Shown here: positions 11,931 to 23,379 of the stretch, piece by piece
Layout of the letters: the number at the start of each line of letters is the position of its first letter
Position numbering within the stretch: the stretch's first letter is position 1
Assembly (NCBI GenBank): GCA_022453515.1
Contig: JAJNNY010000030.1
Location: 372,001 to 436,000, forward strand
Reading direction: 5' to 3'
DNA from: Astrocystis sublimbata
Lineage: Eukaryota > Ascomycota > Sordariomycetes > Xylariales > Xylariaceae
DNA: 64,000 bases
Notes under the pieces: generated by a model
The model's input: only the letters and a program-made list of their open reading frames with translations
What the model was told of the DNA's origin: nothing
Databases searched by the model: none
Translations under genes and position numbers: made by a program

Positions 11931-13886
11931 CTACCGCAACCGCAGCTTGGCATCAGCCGCACCTTCTGTAATGACATCCTCGAGCGACCAGCGGGGAGGC
12001 ACGATCGCATTTTCGCCATCGTTCTCCGTGGCGGCACCCTCCGGAGGGGATCGCAGACCACCGGCGATACCAGTCGAGAACTTGAGCTGCAGGATGTCAG
12101 CTACCTCGTCGCAGGCGGCGAGCAGGCGGTCGAGATCCTCCTTGTTGTGAGCAGCCGAAACACAGAATCGAGCACGTGAGCTGATGAGCGGAGTGGCTGG
12201 GTAACCGACAACGACAACCGAGATGTTGCGCTTGAGCATCTCATGACTGAAGGCGGGAATCTTGGCGGGGTTGTACAGAGTAACAGGGATGATGGGCGAG
12301 TCGTCGTGGCCATAGACAATCATGCCCAGGCGCTTGAGACCGAGACGGAGGTAACGCGAGTTGAAGGCAATGCGCTGGAGGCGCTCCTCGCCCTCTCCGG
12401 GAACCAGGTCGCCGGTGATGATCTTGAGGGAAGCGAAGATCTGCATCAGAACAGCGGGGGTGGGGGACTCTCCAAGCATGGTGGCGGCATTGCAGCTCCT
12501 CAGCTTGTCGATGATGTGCTTCTCAGCCGCGACGTATCCACCGTTGGCACCAAAGGACTTGGTCAGAGTACCCATAAGGACATCCACGCGGCTAGGGTCG
12601 ATTCCGAAGTAGTCGCATACACCACGTCCCTGGGGACCGAGGGCACCCACGCTGTGAGCCTCATCGATATACAGATGAAATTTGTAGGTGTCTTTCAGGT
12701 TCAAGATTCCGGGCAGATCGCACATGGTACCTTCCATGGAGTACAGTCCCTCGACGGCGACGAGGATCTTCTTCCAGGGGCGGTGGGTACGGGGCTGACC
12801 TTGAGCAATGGCCTCGCGCAGCTTCTTCTCCAGGTCCGACATGTCGTTGTGTCTGAAGGAGCGAATAACAGCTCCAGACAGGCGCGCACCTAGGCGGATA
12901 GAGGCATGGTTCAGTTCGTCCGAGATGATCAGGCAGCCTTTGGAGACTAGAGCAGGGAATGAGCTCGCATTGGTGACGAAACCCATAGAGAAGACCATAG
13001 CATCGGGCTTGCCCACGAAAGCAGCCACCTCCTTTTCTACCTCACCAACGAGATCGGAAGTACCAGCATCGGTACGCGAGCTACAGAAGCTGAGGCCATA
13101 CTTGCGCACACACTCTTCCACTGCATTCGCACACGGTCCCTCGGACTGAGCAAAGCCCAGGTAGTTGTAAGAACTCATGTTCAAAGTCTCAGTAGTGGTG
13201 CCGAGATATTCGTAGGATTCATTGAAGTCGTGGGAAACACGGTCGAGGAGGTTGATGAAACGGCCAGGGACACCCGTGCTCGTGCGGGCAAAACAATCGT
13301 CGATGCGAAGCTTTAGGCGTCTGGTGTAGAAGCTATCGAAGTCATCGTTCAGAGGGGCGTATCCATTGGAAGCTTTCAAGGTTCTATACAACGGTTTCTT
13401 GCTGAAACGCTTGCCAAAAAAGTCTCTGACGTGACCCAGAGCAAGAAGCAAGAGGTAGCTGATGTAGGTGGTGAGAACATAGTAGTAGGGCGGCTCGTCG
13501 ATGATGGGTGCATCGAGGGGTTCTCCGTGATGCATGCTCACATAGCGGTGGCCCTGGGAAAGCAGAGGTCCGAACTGAGCATCACGGCGGCGTTGCATAG
13601 AGGTCTCGGTCGAATCAAGGGGCTGGAAGATGGTGGTGGATTCGTCATTTTGGCCGACCGTCGCGGACGAGAGCGAGATGCTCGGCAGAGAAAGGCCGGA
13701 AGCTGAGCTGTTCTGGAGGTTCATGAGAGATTGCTGGGCAGACGGCTGCTCCTTGGGCTTGGGTACACCTCCAAATAATTGACTGAGGCGGTTGCCCTTG
13801 GACTGCGAGGGACGCCTCTCGGCAGGGCGGTCTGGCTGAGCCATGGCGGTGCTCGAGCCAGCGAAAGGGTTCAGTTTGCGTGGCAT
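11931..13886 (-). CDS. lcb2: Serine palmitoyltransferase subunit 2 (Lcb2), PLP-binding subunit
   Basis: One uninterrupted frame of 651 residues. It belongs to the alpha-oxoamine synthase family of PLP enzymes. With Lcb1 it condenses serine and palmitoyl-CoA to 3-ketosphinganine, the committed step of sphingolipid synthesis in the ER. A membrane-associated segment lies near residues 133-155 (YYYVLTTYISYLLLLALGHV), followed by DFFGKRF as in other Lcb2 proteins. The PLP lysine is K443 in GTLTKSFGANGG. Other fold motifs are YNYLGFAQ, DELNHASIRLG, VEGLYSMEG and YIDEAHSVGALG. The lysine motif is what separates Lcb2 from catalytically dead Lcb1. The N-terminal 110 residues are Ser/Gln-rich and variable. 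The chosen Met is the first in frame. The absence of introns fits a conserved, highly expressed gene. Confidence 0.97.
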   Translation of the reverse strand: MPRKLNPFAGSSTAMAQPDRPAERRPSQSKGNRLSQLFGGVPKPKEQPSAQQSLMNLQNSSASGLSLPSISLSSATVGQNDESTTIFQPLDSTETSMQRRRDAQFGPLLSQGHRYVSMHHGEPLDAPIIDEPPYYYVLTTYISYLLLLALGHVRDFFGKRFSKKPLYRTLKASNGYAPLNDDFDSFYTRRLKLRIDDCFARTSTGVPGRFINLLDRVSHDFNESYEYLGTTTETLNMSSYNYLGFAQSEGPCANAVEECVRKYGLSFCSSRTDAGTSDLVGEVEKEVAAFVGKPDAMVFSMGFVTNASSFPALVSKGCLIISDELNHASIRLGARLSGAVIRSFRHNDMSDLEKKLREAIAQGQPRTHRPWKKILVAVEGLYSMEGTMCDLPGILNLKDTYKFHLYIDEAHSVGALGPQGRGVCDYFGIDPSRVDVLMGTLTKSFGANGGYVAAEKHIIDKLRSCNAATMLGESPTPAVLMQIFASLKIITGDLVPGEGEERLQRIAFNSRYLRLGLKRLGMIVYGHDDSPIIPVTLYNPAKIPAFSHEMLKRNISVVVVGYPATPLISSRARFCVSAAHNKEDLDRLLAACDEVADILQLKFSTGIAGGLRSPPEGAATENDGENAIVPPRWSLEDVITEGAADAKLRLR

Positions 13887-16874
13887 TTTAGGCGACGTGA
13901 TGATACGATATTACTAGGTAGACAAAGCAGTTCTAGTAGAAGGATGATAGGATAATATGAAGCTTTAACAGCCGTTCTCGTAGAATGGTCCAAATCCGGC
14001 AGGCAAGCTATTCGAAATTTATTAGTCAATTTTCATGCTGGTGGCTGGCGCGAAAGGCAATTGATATTCCAGGACCATGAAATGTGAAAAAGCGGTCAAT
14101 CTCTAGTGAATTGGTGAAGTTCTCGGCCGAGTTTCCTAGGATTCTCGTAGGGGATAAGATGGACCGGGTGATGAAGAGCGTAACGTAACCGTGGCCAGGA
14201 AAGACTGTCTCTGTCTCGGAGGTAGGTTTTTAAGACACAAGTTAAGACAAATGTATATACGTACCAGGCTGATCGGGTTGATTTAATTGAACTCTATCGG
14301 CAGTGGACGTCGGGTGATTAGGGTTTCAGATAAGACCTCGGAGCAGACTGAGGTTGCTGGTGCACCAACGCTTCGGCTTATCTTATTACAATTAAGGTTC
14401 TGGTAAGGTAGCTTTTGGCAGGAAAGGAGCGTGGTAGGGAACGAATGCCCAGGAAGAGAAGAAGTCGAGGCCTTGGAGACAACGACGTGACAGTGTCAGA
14501 AAGAAACAACGACCAACAGTCGCCAGCCACGAAAAGCTCTTTCCCAGGACCTACGACGAGAGGTAGGAAAAGTGTATTGAGGGAAAGATAACCGCGGGGG
14601 TGGGTTAGAGGCGTAGTTGGTGAAGAGGAAAGAGGAGGAGAGAGAAGCTGGCTCCAGCGGGCGGCGGCGATGGAGGAGATAAGGGACGGGACCACGGTGC
14701 TCGATGGATGTGTGCTCGTCTGCGCGATGTTGCCTACCGACGGACTGCCGCAGGGCCACTGACCAGGTTGTCGAGATGACCGGGGGGTTGAGGAGTGGTT
14801 TTTGGGTGATTACCAGGAGTGCGTTCCACGGGCAGCACGACGGGGGTGAGGAAACACAGGCGACAGGCGACAGGGAGAGCGAGGTTACAAGACCTAAGTA
14901 AGTGCCATGCCATGCCAGGTGCAGGTGGGTGACCTGGCCGATCTGCAACCGCACCAGGCTGTGCGCCTTGCCTCGCCCGAACCAAGCCGCGCTAGTAACC
15001 TATCGAGGTACTTTTTTCTAATTAAGGCGAGCTCCTACATCCGGCACCCTATCCCCGATGTACCTCGCCCGCCCAACTGCAGTGCAGAGATACCTTACTG
15101 TATTCCCCTATGCTGCAGCCTGATAAGCTGAGGTAATCGCAGTTGCTCTCGAGCGCTGTTGGTGGCATACTACTGCAGGTACCTAAGCCATCTTGGCCAT
15201 CAGCCATGGCCGAAGAGGACAAGAGAAGGATTAGTCACGTCATCATTTCGGCAAGCCACCCTGAGCACCTGTAATTTCATTTTCGCTACATCCCGCCTTT
15301 CAGCTTCCCGCCGTTTGCTATCTGCCGGCACTCAAAGATTCAAGACAGCAGTATGAAACCCGACCTACAATCAATCATTGTCCCAAAGTCCAATTGCTGC
15401 CCTACGGTCCAAATCAGATAACGCGGTGAGCTGTCCGAGCTATCTGGTCTGGGTGGGTCTTTTTTGTGAGGCCGCCGCCCGGGGTACGCTGCAGACAAGA
15501 AAACCGACCCTCTCGCCTCTCACCTGTCTGCACGCGAGCACCAGTCTCGCCAGTCAATGGTCTACTAGTAATACTCGTCTAAGTAAGTGCACTCGTGATG
15601 GCGGACAGTAGCAACGAACCGCACTATTTCACATTTCACATCCAGAATGCAACCCAACCATCGACAATAGTTTCGCCAGTGGATACCCGAACAATAGGAT
15701 TAGATACTTTTGATCGTGATTTCTGGCCCCGGCTCTTCCGCGCCCGCGTGAGCTCGGTATTGAAGAGCGAGCGAGAGAGGGTAGAAAAGGGGAGATGGGG
15801 TTCCAGCTAATTTCAATTGTGGCACCATGCTCCAAAGCAGCTTTTGACAATTCCGTTTCTGGCGTGGTGTATACGGCCCGACCAATCAAACCCGCCCATG
15901 GGGGCAGACCCTCGGGGCACTAAGGCTCTAAGGCTCGAAGCTTTTCCCTCGTCTGCCGCAAATTCGAGCGAGATCAGAGAAACCCAGAAACCCCCCTGTG
16001 CCAATTTGGTAATGACGGGGGAATTGCAAACCCGACACTCGCCCCAGCACCCGACATGCGTTTTGTCATCCCGGCGCATTGATTTTCGCTTCGGTCAATC
16101 TAACGCCACGGACAGCTCCCTCGAACTTCCATGCACCAGTTGACAGCTCTTCACACAAGTCCCCAGCCTGGGATATGATATATCATGCCACCGAGGTGGT
16201 AAGGCAAGGTTTCAATGACTATCTGCTTGAATTCATTTTCTTGTTGCCTTTCAAAATGGGAAGTAGGGCTGCATCCTACAACAACGCACTACATCGTGGC
16301 TCATATCGAGAGTATATAGTATAACACGTCACGAGGGGAGGCTTATACTGTTTGGTAGGTCTGTATTCCTGTACCTAACATCAGGGATGGCTTCAGCCAT
16401 GACAGGGCGGAATCAAACCCGACTTAAGTACATACAAATTGCCTACCTGTGAATGGTTGCATCCCATTCAACACAAAATCCTCATTCACTGCAAGTGGCA
16501 CGGGCCCACAGGTCAACAATATACACTTTAATTGCTTGCTTCAATGTGGGGCACATATGTTAAATAGAAGCTTCCATTTTCAGATCCAAAATCCCCAGTC
16601 CTAGAGACTCCATACCAACACTTCGACATCTGTATGCAATAGCGATAATGCCACTCAACACCGACCCGACTTCAACAAACATGATTTCCTACTACTACAT
16701 AAAATATGGCCTGCTTCAATCAAATCTCCCCTTCATGCAAATGGCTGGCAGATATCTCCGGTAACAAAGCTGGTAAAGGGCTTCTTCAGGCGTAATAACA
16801 ATGCTGGCTAAGTAATGATGTCGTGTGTAAGGCGTTGTTCAGATTGTACTTTCTTGTTGCTGGTGGTGGTGTTT
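13887..16874. other. Intergenic region upstream of lcb2
   Basis: No coding region is supported over 3 kb. The first few hundred bases should hold the lcb2 promoter. Open frames here are short or overlap antisense frames of biased composition (for example 14,496-14,954 minus). Confidence 0.5.
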
Positions 16875-17235
16875 TCATGGAGACGAAGAAGAAGAGGCCT
16901 CTGTCGTAGAAGCATCGGCCTCCTCCTGCTCGCAAGGCTCTTCTTGGTCGGCTGAGTTCGTCGTGTCCTTCTCCGCAGCCTCGGCAGCTTCCAGGCGTTT
17001 TCGTTCGTTGAAATTTTTCTCCTAGATGATTAAACATTAGCACATTGCCTCCAGAGGATTTCGGCAGTCTTTTCTGCCTTTCTTTTTAACTCACCTCAGC
17101 TAGTATAAACAACTGCCAGCGCCTCTCTGAAACAAACGACGACCAGTGATGTGTGCCATTGCGTCGTACTTTGGCCATGAGTTCCTTTTGTAACTGGCGC
17201 TCTTCGGCCCCGCGAGAGCTAGCCTTCATCTCCAT
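16875..17235 (-). CDS. Small unrecognised two-exon protein, 95 aa
   Basis: Exons 17235-17095 and 17021-16875, joined by a 73-bp intron with a GTGAGT donor, a GTGCTAAT branch site and a CTAG acceptor. The product begins MEMKASSRGAEERQLQ and carries the segment GTHHWSSFVSERRWQLFILAE just before the junction. The second exon gives EKNFNERKRLEAAEAAEKD, then an acidic Glu/Ser tail ending SSSSSP. The first half is likely helical and amphipathic; the tail looks disordered. There is no signal peptide or membrane span and only one cysteine. I recognise no family. Support comes from clean splice signals in phase and the conserved-looking Trp-rich segment. The true start could lie further upstream in an exon I did not find. 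Confidence 0.6.
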
Positions 17236-18120
17236 GATTTATTTGCTCAGAGAGAGATTTGTCGTGGATGGAGGGACTCTTCTGGGAAACTCTAGCAACT
17301 CCGCGCTTCTTCTTTGCGTTGTTGGGGCTGGACGTCGTTCAGGTCGTAACTGATTAGGTAGGTAGTGTCGTGTGTGTGTATGTGTATGTGTATAGTCCGT
17401 TAATATTCGGGCGGTAGTGAGTAACGATGTCGTTTTACTCTGTGGCGATTAGGGATGTGGATGTCTTGAAATTCGCTTGTGGTTGTGATGTGGCTGTAGA
17501 ATAGAGCTGCTGCTGGATGGGGAGGTGGCTGTTCTTTTGTAGAGCTGGCCTCAACCTTAATCGTGGTTGATGACGCAACTGCGTATAGAATCTCGTGATA
17601 GTTATACATCAAAGCGGCATAGAACATGCTGGCGAGTGGCCGCATTTAGATTGAGTAAAGCATCACCGAAGTTTATCAGATAGGGATGATGTCACATACG
17701 ATATTCGGTATCCCTTGCCTGTGACTAAGTTGACGCTCCCTACACATAAACTGTGACACATAGCTTGCATAGATATCGTATGAATGCGAACATGAAGGGT
17801 GGCTGGTCTGAATGCCGAAACAAACTTGCATGAGTTGTGACCTGACTATTACCGCACCCAGGCCCAAATGCTACAAACTTGTTCATCGTAAAAAGATCAA
17901 CCCTACTAATGTAGGTATTTCTTCGGTATAATCATCAACAGACAGACATCTATCTATCTATCCATATTTATTGTCCCCTCTATTTGTTTCCTACATCTAA
18001 CAATATGTGCAAAACGGAAAGCAAGCAAATTTCTACTAGCCATCTATTCCCCAATCGTCATGATTCCGATTTCCTCTATAGTCCTTATCCGACGATTAGC
18101 ATCCTTAGTTGAAAGGTATG
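17236..18120. other. Intergenic region, no gene seen
   Basis: This holds the upstream side of the small 95-aa gene and the 3' side of the acetoacetyl-CoA synthetase gene. TGTG-rich microsatellite-like sequence occurs near 17,370-17,395 and a TATC array near 17,948-17,965. No open frame is convincing. Confidence 0.5.
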
Positions 18121-20635
18121 CTAGTTATGCTCGGCTGCCCATTGTTCGAACCATGCCAGGGACTCGGGATTCGCTACGCTCGCGTTCGTCTTGACGCGGA
18201 TGCCAGACAATATCTGCTTCACGGCTACCTCGATCCTGTTGTTTGTGTTAGAATATATGCAGGTTGAGTACGTGGAATATGAGATGGCACGATAGATGAT
18301 GTAGTCCGATACTCGGAATCATGCATATCGCATAGTCTGGAGGGTTGTCACATACTTTTTCCCGTTGCCGGTTCGCGGGATGCCACCTCCCGCTTCTTCG
18401 ATTCTTACCGGCACGTGTCTCGGGCTCAACTCGGTTCGAATAGTCTTGCATAGTAATCAGCAAGCAAAACGCCGTAACCCTCTGAACTTATACGTACCTG
18501 CTGTATCCTCTTACACAACTCCTCCCCAAACACCCTCCCCTGACCCACAACGACAAACAAACACACAGTCTCATCGCGATCCGTCTCCCGCCTGCGCCCC
18601 ACGCAAACCGCATCTTCGACCTCGTCGCCGAAGAACTTGGTCAGCACGTTGTAGATCTCGGCGCTGCCGAAGCGCACGCCCGACGGCTTCAGCACGCCGT
18701 CGCTGCGCCCCAGCATCGTCAGCCCGCCCGTGCGCACGTTGATGCGCACAAAGTCGCCGTGGTGCCACACGTCGGCGAAGCGCTCGAAGTAGCTCGCCCG
18801 GTACTTGGCGTCGCCGTCCGCGCCCCAGAAGGTCAGGGGCTGGCACGGGAAGGGCTGGGTGCAGACCACTGGTTGGGGGGAAGAGAAGTAAGTCAGTCAG
18901 TCAGTCAGTCAGTACGGTGCAGGTACAGTATTTGGGTTTAAGCACGGAGTTGCGGGTGGGTAAGGTGATGTAGGAGATAGGAGGTGGAATGTGTCACTCA
19001 CGTTCGCCATCCTCGCCGGGTGTTCGCTCCCCGCTGATGGAGTCGAATACATCGATAGCCATCCCGAGGCCAGCGCACTGGATCTCGCCCACGTAAACCG
19101 GCAACAAGGGGCACGGTGCGCCGAACAACGAGATGATATCCGTGCCGCCCGTGATCGAGCCCAGGTTAACATGCTTCGGGAAAGCCTCGTAAACAAACGA
19201 AAACGTCGACGGCGGCAGCGGCGACGCCGTCGAATAGATCGCTTGCAGATGCGACAGATCATGCTCGGCAGCCGGATACACGTGGTTGGCCTCCAGCGTC
19301 GTGAGGTAGGTGGCCGAGGTGCCGAAGTGCGTGACTTTGAGGGAGGAGAGCAGGCACGGGATGGACTGGTATCCGTAGGGCTTGAACGGCGAGCCGGAGT
19401 AGAGCACGAGTGTCGTGCCGCAGGATAAGGCGGAGATGCTCCAGTGCCACATCATCCAGGACACTGTCGTGTAGTACAGCAAGACCGAGGACGAGTCCAT
19501 GGAGCAGTGCAGCATCAGCTCCTTTTTGTGCTGGATCAGCGTGCCGAGGGCTGTGTGCACGATGGCTTTGGGAAGACCGGTCGTGCCGGAGGAGAAGAGG
19601 ACGTAGAGGGGATGCGCTGGTGGTAGTTGGGTGAAAGTCAGGGGCTCGTCGGCTGGGCTTCTGTGAGGAGCATCAGTCATATCACTTTCGGGTAATTGTC
19701 TTCTCGATGAATGGTAGCATACGTGCTTAAGTAGTTTTTGTATTCGATAACCTTTACGGACTCCGCAGCTTTGAGACTTTGCAGTTGCAGGTTGTCCCGC
19801 GCGGTGATGTTCTCGATCAACACGACAAGTTCGAGGGTATTCAGCGCATTGACTATCTCCGCCGTCTTGTCCATGCTAGACCACGGCTTGCCGTTATATA
19901 TGGCCCCGTTGTCGGCAAATAGGACCTTGGGTTTGATCTGCACGAGCCGGTCTAGCACAGCGCTGACGCCGTTATCTGGACTGATGCCTGTCCAGATCGC
20001 ACCGAGAGTAGCGGCGGCAAGCATGGCCACGAGGGCTTCGACATGATTTGACACGTAGCCGGCGACGACATCTTTCGGTTTCAGACCTGCCGCTCGCAGC
20101 GCATTGGAGCACTGGCGTACGGCCTCACGCAACTCGGCCCAAGTATGACTGCGAAGGTCACCTTCGAACTCGGTGGCGGTGAAGACGGCTATTGAAGACT
20201 CATCAACAGGATGATTCTCTGGGAAAAGCAGGTTCTCGGCAAAATTGGTCAAAGACCCAGAGAAGAAATCTGGACGAGGGAAAATGGGTGCACCCGGAGG
20301 CAAGACCTGTTGTTGTCAGTGAGTTCTGGTACACGCATCACACCCCTGGGCCGTATTTCCTGTCGCTGCTCATATATGTAAATATGGATGTACCCAGTCT
20401 TACTCATACATACCTGTGAGTAAGGCTTAGAAGCCTTGATACCGCAGAACTGCCAGACCTCGCCCCAGAATTCAGACGGATTTTGGGTCGACCATTTGTA
20501 CAGGCCCGGATAGTCGTCAATGTCCAGCTGGTACTTGGATCTCACATGCTTGAGGAAAGCATACATGGGAGTCGAGTGTGGGTCACGATGCCGCCATAGC
20601 TCCGTCGGCGCGGGCTTGTCTCCGTCGGCGGTCAT
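18121..20635 (-). CDS. Acetoacetyl-CoA synthetase
   Basis: Six exons (20635-20414, 20306-19723, 19660-19002, 18868-18498, 18444-18356, 18235-18121) give 679 residues, the usual family length. The enzyme belongs to the ANL superfamily and makes acetoacetyl-CoA from acetoacetate, ATP and CoA in the cytosol, feeding ketone bodies into sterol or fatty-acid synthesis. Landmarks are an N-terminal ACAS-like region (PSEFWGEVWQFCGI), the nucleotide motif LFSSGTTGLPKAIVH, TTVSWMMWHWSISAL, GGTDIISLF, GELVCTQPFP across the third junction, WHHGDFVRI, GRSDGVLKPSGVRFG, and the catalytic-lysine region IPRTGNGKK near the C-terminus. WMMW plus the GELVCTQPFP motif points to acetoacetyl-CoA rather than acetyl-CoA synthetase. 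The third intron (19001-18869) contains a CAGT tetranucleotide array. Confidence 0.95.
18885..18913. repeat. CAGT tetranucleotide array inside a synthetase intron
   Basis: About six copies of CAGT/GTCA in a row follow an AAGTAAGT stretch. The array lies wholly within an intron of the acetoacetyl-CoA synthetase gene, just upstream of the acceptor on the gene's own strand. It is likely a length-variable microsatellite. Confidence 0.8.
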
Positions 20636-21299
20636 CGTGGGCTACCGGGATAGCGACAATCCGGTTGTTCAATAACGAAGCTAAGGCCGAGTCAGTGCAG
20701 GCAGTCAAGATAGGGGCCGCGATCACGGACGGATGAGCGGACGGATATAGTCTGCCTACCTCGGTTGTTGAACTTCGACGGTGCTGTGCGAGTGAATTGC
20801 TAGGACGGTGTGAATGATACGACACCGAGTAAGCGGATGATTATTTAGTTTCAGGTGAGATTTGCCTTTATAAGAGTACTATTCGCGGGTTTACAGGGAA
20901 GAAGCTCGTATCTAGTACATTTTTTGTTGACGAAATCATTCCGCCGGACATTCCCCAGCAGGTACCGGAATAGCTACCCCTCACCGTGGCTTTCCATTAA
21001 ACTGCTAAGCAGTACCTACCATACACCACTTCATACAACATACTTGCTTAAGAAATGGCATAATCAACCATTTCCTCATGCTTCTAGCGTTAAGACATAT
21101 AAAATTTCAGCAGATTAGCAATTGATGTTTCGAGATATATACGCCATGCCGAGTGGTCATATCATGTATCGATTGACTCGTTTAAGCGTTCTAACAAGAG
21201 TAGCTTAGGGTATTGGCATTGGTAGGAGCTCATCTCAAGTAAACAATACGTTTCCTGTCGAGTTCTATTCTTCCTGATATGATAGATAGTGTCGACCAT
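20636..21299. other. Spacer between synthetase and deaminase genes
   Basis: About 660 bp holding the synthetase promoter and, at the left in gene sense, the 3' side of the deaminase gene. The two genes are in the same orientation. No further coding region is seen. Confidence 0.5.
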
Positions 21300-23379
21300 C
21301 TACCACATGATCTCACGCAACCGAGCCTTCTGCTCCTCGCCCCCGAATATGACATCAACCCCCTTCCTCGCCAAAGCCAGTATCTCGTCTTTCTTGAGAT
21401 GAAAATGCGCCTGTATAAGCGCCCACTCATTCGACACAGGGCTGCCAAAGACACCCACATCATCAGTCTGAGGGATAGGTGTCATCAGATTAGCCTTGTG
21501 CATATGTAAAATCCCCGCCAGAGTTTTCGACTTGTTCTCCGTGTTCAAATCTGAAAGACGTGCATGAGTAGGAGTAGGTATTTAGTACTTACGCAGGGCA
21601 CCACCACAGGTCCGTCAACACGCCACCACTCGCCAAAGTGATGTGCGGCGAAGCTGCCGACAATCATCTTGGCCTGGACGTTGCAGCTCAGACACAGCTC
21701 GAGGCCGATGCCGGGGCGCGCCGCGATCTGCTTCTTCACGTTGTCGGGGACGTGGACTGTGGAATGCACGGTCAGTCATGGAGCTCAATTGCAGATGTCA
21801 CATTATAGAACTTTATGAATGATGTGGTTACGAAAATGCGAGATATGACACTGCTTATCCTTCTGACAAGAATTCGTATAATGCTTAAGGTATTGATTGG
21901 GATAGGGGTCTAAATAGCTTGGTAAGGCGCACTTACTGACATGACCAAGGCGGTCAGGCATCCAGCTCATGATCGTCTCGAGCTCGGCTTCGCTGGCGCT
22001 GCATTTGGCTTCGGCGAAGTGAACTACAACATGACGTGATAAGTCAGCTACCGCCATCTGAAGGGTGGCGTTATGGGCAGCTCCCAAAGTCGGTAGGCGC
22101 AGTTCGTGAAGACCCCGTCCTCATAACTCTGCCAAAGCGAAAAACATCAGGCCTCGATAACGACTCACTGGTGATCTTGATCCCAGCTGCGCGCGCGGCC
22201 TCGAAAGCGGGTGTGAAGAGTGAGACGTCGCCCTTGGCCGGATCGCCACATAGGTCGAGACCGACGACGCCCTGGGCTCTGAACTGCGTGGCAAGAGCGA
22301 CTACCTCGTTCGCCTCGGCGAGGGTATTGCGACGATCTACTCAGTGAACACATGTCAATCATGATGTTATCCTTAGTTGAAGCTGTAATTTTAACATGGT
22401 TTGTTTGCCCACTGGTATAATAATTGGTTCAAGAAGGCATCTTCCTGAGTCGTGTGAGAGGCACAAAGGGGCAAATCACTATTGCTGACCTATAGAGAGT
22501 ATGAGGCGAACTTGTATCGATGGACATTTTTGCTGCGCTCTGTCCATGGCTTTCAGGACGTGGGCCACGTAGGCAGTCTTATCCAGTGTCCCCAAAGATC
22601 TGGGTGTTGTGCGAAGCTCGAGATACACCACTCCATCTGTTAGCGTGTGACTGTTAGTCAGAGTTGTCAATCCAAGCAAACTTATATAGCGGTCTTCAAT
22701 GGCGTATACAAACACGTCAAGTAGGCAAATGCAACAGGAAGGTCACCATGCATTAGACCACATGTGCAAAAAATCAAAGAATGTCAAAAGTCTAGCATCA
22801 CATACCCTTGGCAAAGTCCTCAATGAGCGATACAGTCGAATAAGACAACGCGTCGGCATCATCGACAAGACGGTATATGTACGATCCAAAGAGAGGAAAG
22901 AAGCTATCCGATCCATACGACTTAGTAGTTGTCGTGACTTGCAATGATGAATTTATGTATACGCAGCATAACAGCCGTAGGAGTTGGGGATATCCCATAC
23001 GTCTCTAGGTCATAATCGTGTTTTCCCAGCGGCATCACGATCAAAGGGTCCTCTAGGTCCGTCTTGCCGGCAGCTTTCTTCTCGCTCCATATCTCGTGCA
23101 GACACTGTCTGCTGATGCTCCCAGACAGGTGAGCATGTAACTATGTGGAGACGAGGCCATGTCAGCCAGTAGGTACGCAAGAATAGTTGTAGAAGGTGCA
23201 GCTCATATTGACTGACACCTCGACAGCTAAGCAAAGCGTCGTGAACATTGTGGGCTCTGGACTAGCAGGCCGGGGGTTCGGTGGCGTCATATTGTTTCGA
23301 TGTAGGGGGAAATTTGGTACAGATCCATTACCTCAATTTTTGGCATGGACTTGAAGTCCATCACCTCGACGTCACTCAT
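21300..23379 (-). CDS. ADAL-type adenosine deaminase-like protein (probable N6-methyl-AMP deaminase)
   Basis: Eight exons (23379-23332, 23140-23001, 22903-22806, 22636-22490, 22336-22169, 22023-21937, 21756-21593, 21467-21300) give 339 residues in one frame, the normal ADAL length. The zinc and active-site set of the adenosine deaminase TIM barrel is complete: H18 and H20 in IELHAHLSGS, H202 and E205 in IHFAEAK, H228 in DRLGHV, and D286-D287 in CTDDVGVFGSPVS. The LHAHLSGS form and short length match the ADAL branch, whose studied plant and human members deaminate N6-methyl-AMP to IMP, clearing modified nucleotides from RNA turnover. Whether this enzyme prefers that substrate or adenosine is inference. 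The gene is unusually rich in introns (seven) for this region. The first exon is only 16 codons and ends one codon before the metal-binding HxH. Confidence 0.92.

Noticed and set aside
11449..12150. 233-codon frame on the plus strand
   Set aside because: Overlaps the 3' end of lcb2 antisense; Pro/Ser-rich without recognisable domains.
12243..12893. 216-codon frame on the plus strand
   Set aside because: Antisense of lcb2; no family features.
14378..14954. Minus-strand frames upstream of lcb2
   Set aside because: Two overlapping frames of equal quality in different phases; no motifs.
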